33,075 bases of DNA from Nostocales cyanobacterium LEGE 11386 (lineage in GTDB: Bacteria > Cyanobacteriota > Cyanobacteriia > Cyanobacteriales > Nostocaceae). The notes under the pieces were generated by a model, which worked only from the letters and a program-made list of their open reading frames with translations, did no database searches and was not told the origin of the DNA. A program made the position numbers and the translations under genes. The stretch covers positions 1 to 33,075 of the forward strand of contig JADEXK010000063.1 in assembly GCA_015207155.1 (NCBI GenBank), written 5' to 3'. Positions 32,553 to 33,075 of the stretch are shown here, in pieces. Position 1 is the stretch's first letter. Each line of letters starts with the position of its first letter.

Positions 32553-32891
32553 GTATCCAGCTTATCTTAGTTGTTAGCACAGTAAGAGTACCTATAGCAG
32601 GAGACAGGAGACAGGTGAGTCCAGCGCGGTGAGGCAGTCCGGTCTTGGGGGTTTCCGCGCCACTTGCTACAAGTCGGCAAAGCCGCCCAACGCAGTGGCT
32701 TCCCATGAGCGACTGGCGTAAAGCCCTGACGGGCATAGCTGCGCTTACCGTCGCAGACGTGCCGGAGGCATCACCCGAAGGAGAACAGACGGGAAAATCT
32801 CTTCGTGTCCGGGTTTGATGATTAGTTTATCTCCTCAGCTATGTGGCAGATGCTCTACATAACAAATTACTATCTTAATGGAGCAAGAGGA
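32553..32891. other. Repeat-rich spacer before the IS200/IS605 end
   Basis: About 340 bases without a gene. They contain the GC-rich repeat cluster at 32620-32775, a short GGAGACA direct repeat at its left, and the outer flank of the IS200/IS605 element. Confidence 0.5.
32620..32775. repeat. Cluster of GC-rich palindromic repeats
   Basis: One part (GCGGTGAGGCAGTCC, then GGTCTTGGGGGTTTCC) is related to the reverse complement of the hairpin at 11549-11589. Another (GGGCATAGCTGCGCTTACC) matches the kinase-linker insert near 27030. A third (CCGCCCAACGCAGTGGCTTCC) matches 32090. So at least three repeat copies elsewhere in the window share units with this cluster. Confidence 0.7.
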
Positions 32892-32922
32892 CTCCCGTTA
32901 CAGTCGCAAGACTTAACGGGAG
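32892..32922. mobile_element. Right-end hairpin of an IS200/IS605 element
   Basis: CTCCCGTTA and TAACGGGAG (9-bp arms) enclose AGTC-GCAA-GACT, giving a 13-bp stem with a single bulged C and a GCAA loop. IS200/IS605 transposases recognise such subterminal hairpins instead of inverted repeats. It lies 37 bases after the TnpA stop. Confidence 0.7.
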
Positions 32923-32958
32923 ATGAATTGCGACCAAGATAAAATTGGCAAGCGCGAA

Positions 32959-33075
32959 TCATTGTTTTGGTTGTTCTTGGTTCTCAACGTAATTCTTTAA
33001 TTGTTCAACCGTGACACCCCCACAACTAGCCACAAAATACGCATCAGTCCAAAAATAAGGCTTGTTGTAGAAGTA
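32959..33075 (-). CDS. tnpA: IS200/IS605-family TnpA transposase, C-terminal part
   Basis: The last 38 codons of a Y1 (HUH) transposase, running off the right edge: YFYNKPYFWTDAYFVASCGG, then VTVEQLKNYVENQ and a stop. The Trp-x-x-x-Tyr-Phe-Val strand and the LKxYVExQ helix with the catalytic tyrosine are diagnostic of IS200-type TnpA. TnpA cuts and joins single-stranded ends. The visible part is intact; whether the whole element is complete cannot be seen. Confidence 0.92.
   Translation of the reverse strand, partial: YFYNKPYFWTDAYFVASCGGVTVEQLKNYVENQEQPKQ

Noticed and set aside
32500..32736. 78-codon minus-strand frame
   Set aside because: It lies in the GC-rich repeat cluster and overlaps the start of the 122-residue gene; composition reflects the repeats.
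1..33075. CRISPR array or tRNA genes
   Set aside because: No regularly spaced repeats of CRISPR length and no TTCGA/TTCAA-type T-arm with a matching acceptor stem were found by eye; a tRNA scan was not run.

Overview
The window looks like chromosomal DNA of a filamentous, heterocystous-type cyanobacterium (Nostoc/Anabaena/Calothrix relatives). The evidence is the 3' end of a psbA gene (photosystem II D1) at the left edge, many GCGATCGC (HIP1) octamers in the core genes, AT-leaning coding sequence, several dispersed cyanobacterial palindromic repeats, and gene families typical of the group (cyanobacterial sucrose-phosphate phosphatase, TIGR02587/TIGR02588 pair). All calls are from reading the sequence; no database search was run.

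Left part (1-11.0 kb): psbA end and terminator, a CPBP-family membrane protease, a secreted repeat protein, recR (apparently with an ACG start), a 45-residue membrane protein on the minus strand, a GNAT acetyltransferase, a histone-deacetylase-like amidohydrolase, a small acidic protein, and the TIGR02588/TIGR02587 pair. Then comes a tight plus-strand operon: xseA, xseB, a winged-helix protein with a possible degenerate ATPase core, and an MscS channel. A GrpB-family protein faces it.

Middle (11.0-20.8 kb): an accessory island of mobile-element debris. It holds an orphan antitoxin-like gene, a cluster of hairpins that may be a structured RNA, remnants of an IS1-type transposase, a group II intron reverse transcriptase, an IS630-type transposase and a large serine recombinase, plus a peptidoglycan-binding protein with fresh tandem duplications. 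The intact large genes are an 863-residue TerB-dynamin GTPase preceded by a perfect 30-bp palindrome, and a 452-residue helical protein of unrecognised family. By eye no GCGATCGC site lies between about 10.4 and 19.6 kb. The dynamin/452-residue pair is the best candidate for an undescribed system, perhaps membrane-acting and defence-like. That is inference; the two genes are separated by about 900 bp containing a dead IS630.

Right part (20.8-33.1 kb): core genes resume with sucrose-phosphate phosphatase overlapping ruvA, then bioF, a 1294-residue hybrid histidine kinase with a repeat-derived linker, a MarR regulator, a DUF924/SRPBCC pair, a small membrane protein plus rubredoxin, and a BaiN/HI0933-type flavoprotein. 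The end is repeat-rich: a 238-bp MITE-like palindrome with a 71-bp inverted-repeat element nested inside, a conserved small cyanobacterial protein, a cluster of GC-rich repeats, and the right end of an IS200/IS605 element (hairpin plus the last 38 residues of TnpA) at the window edge.
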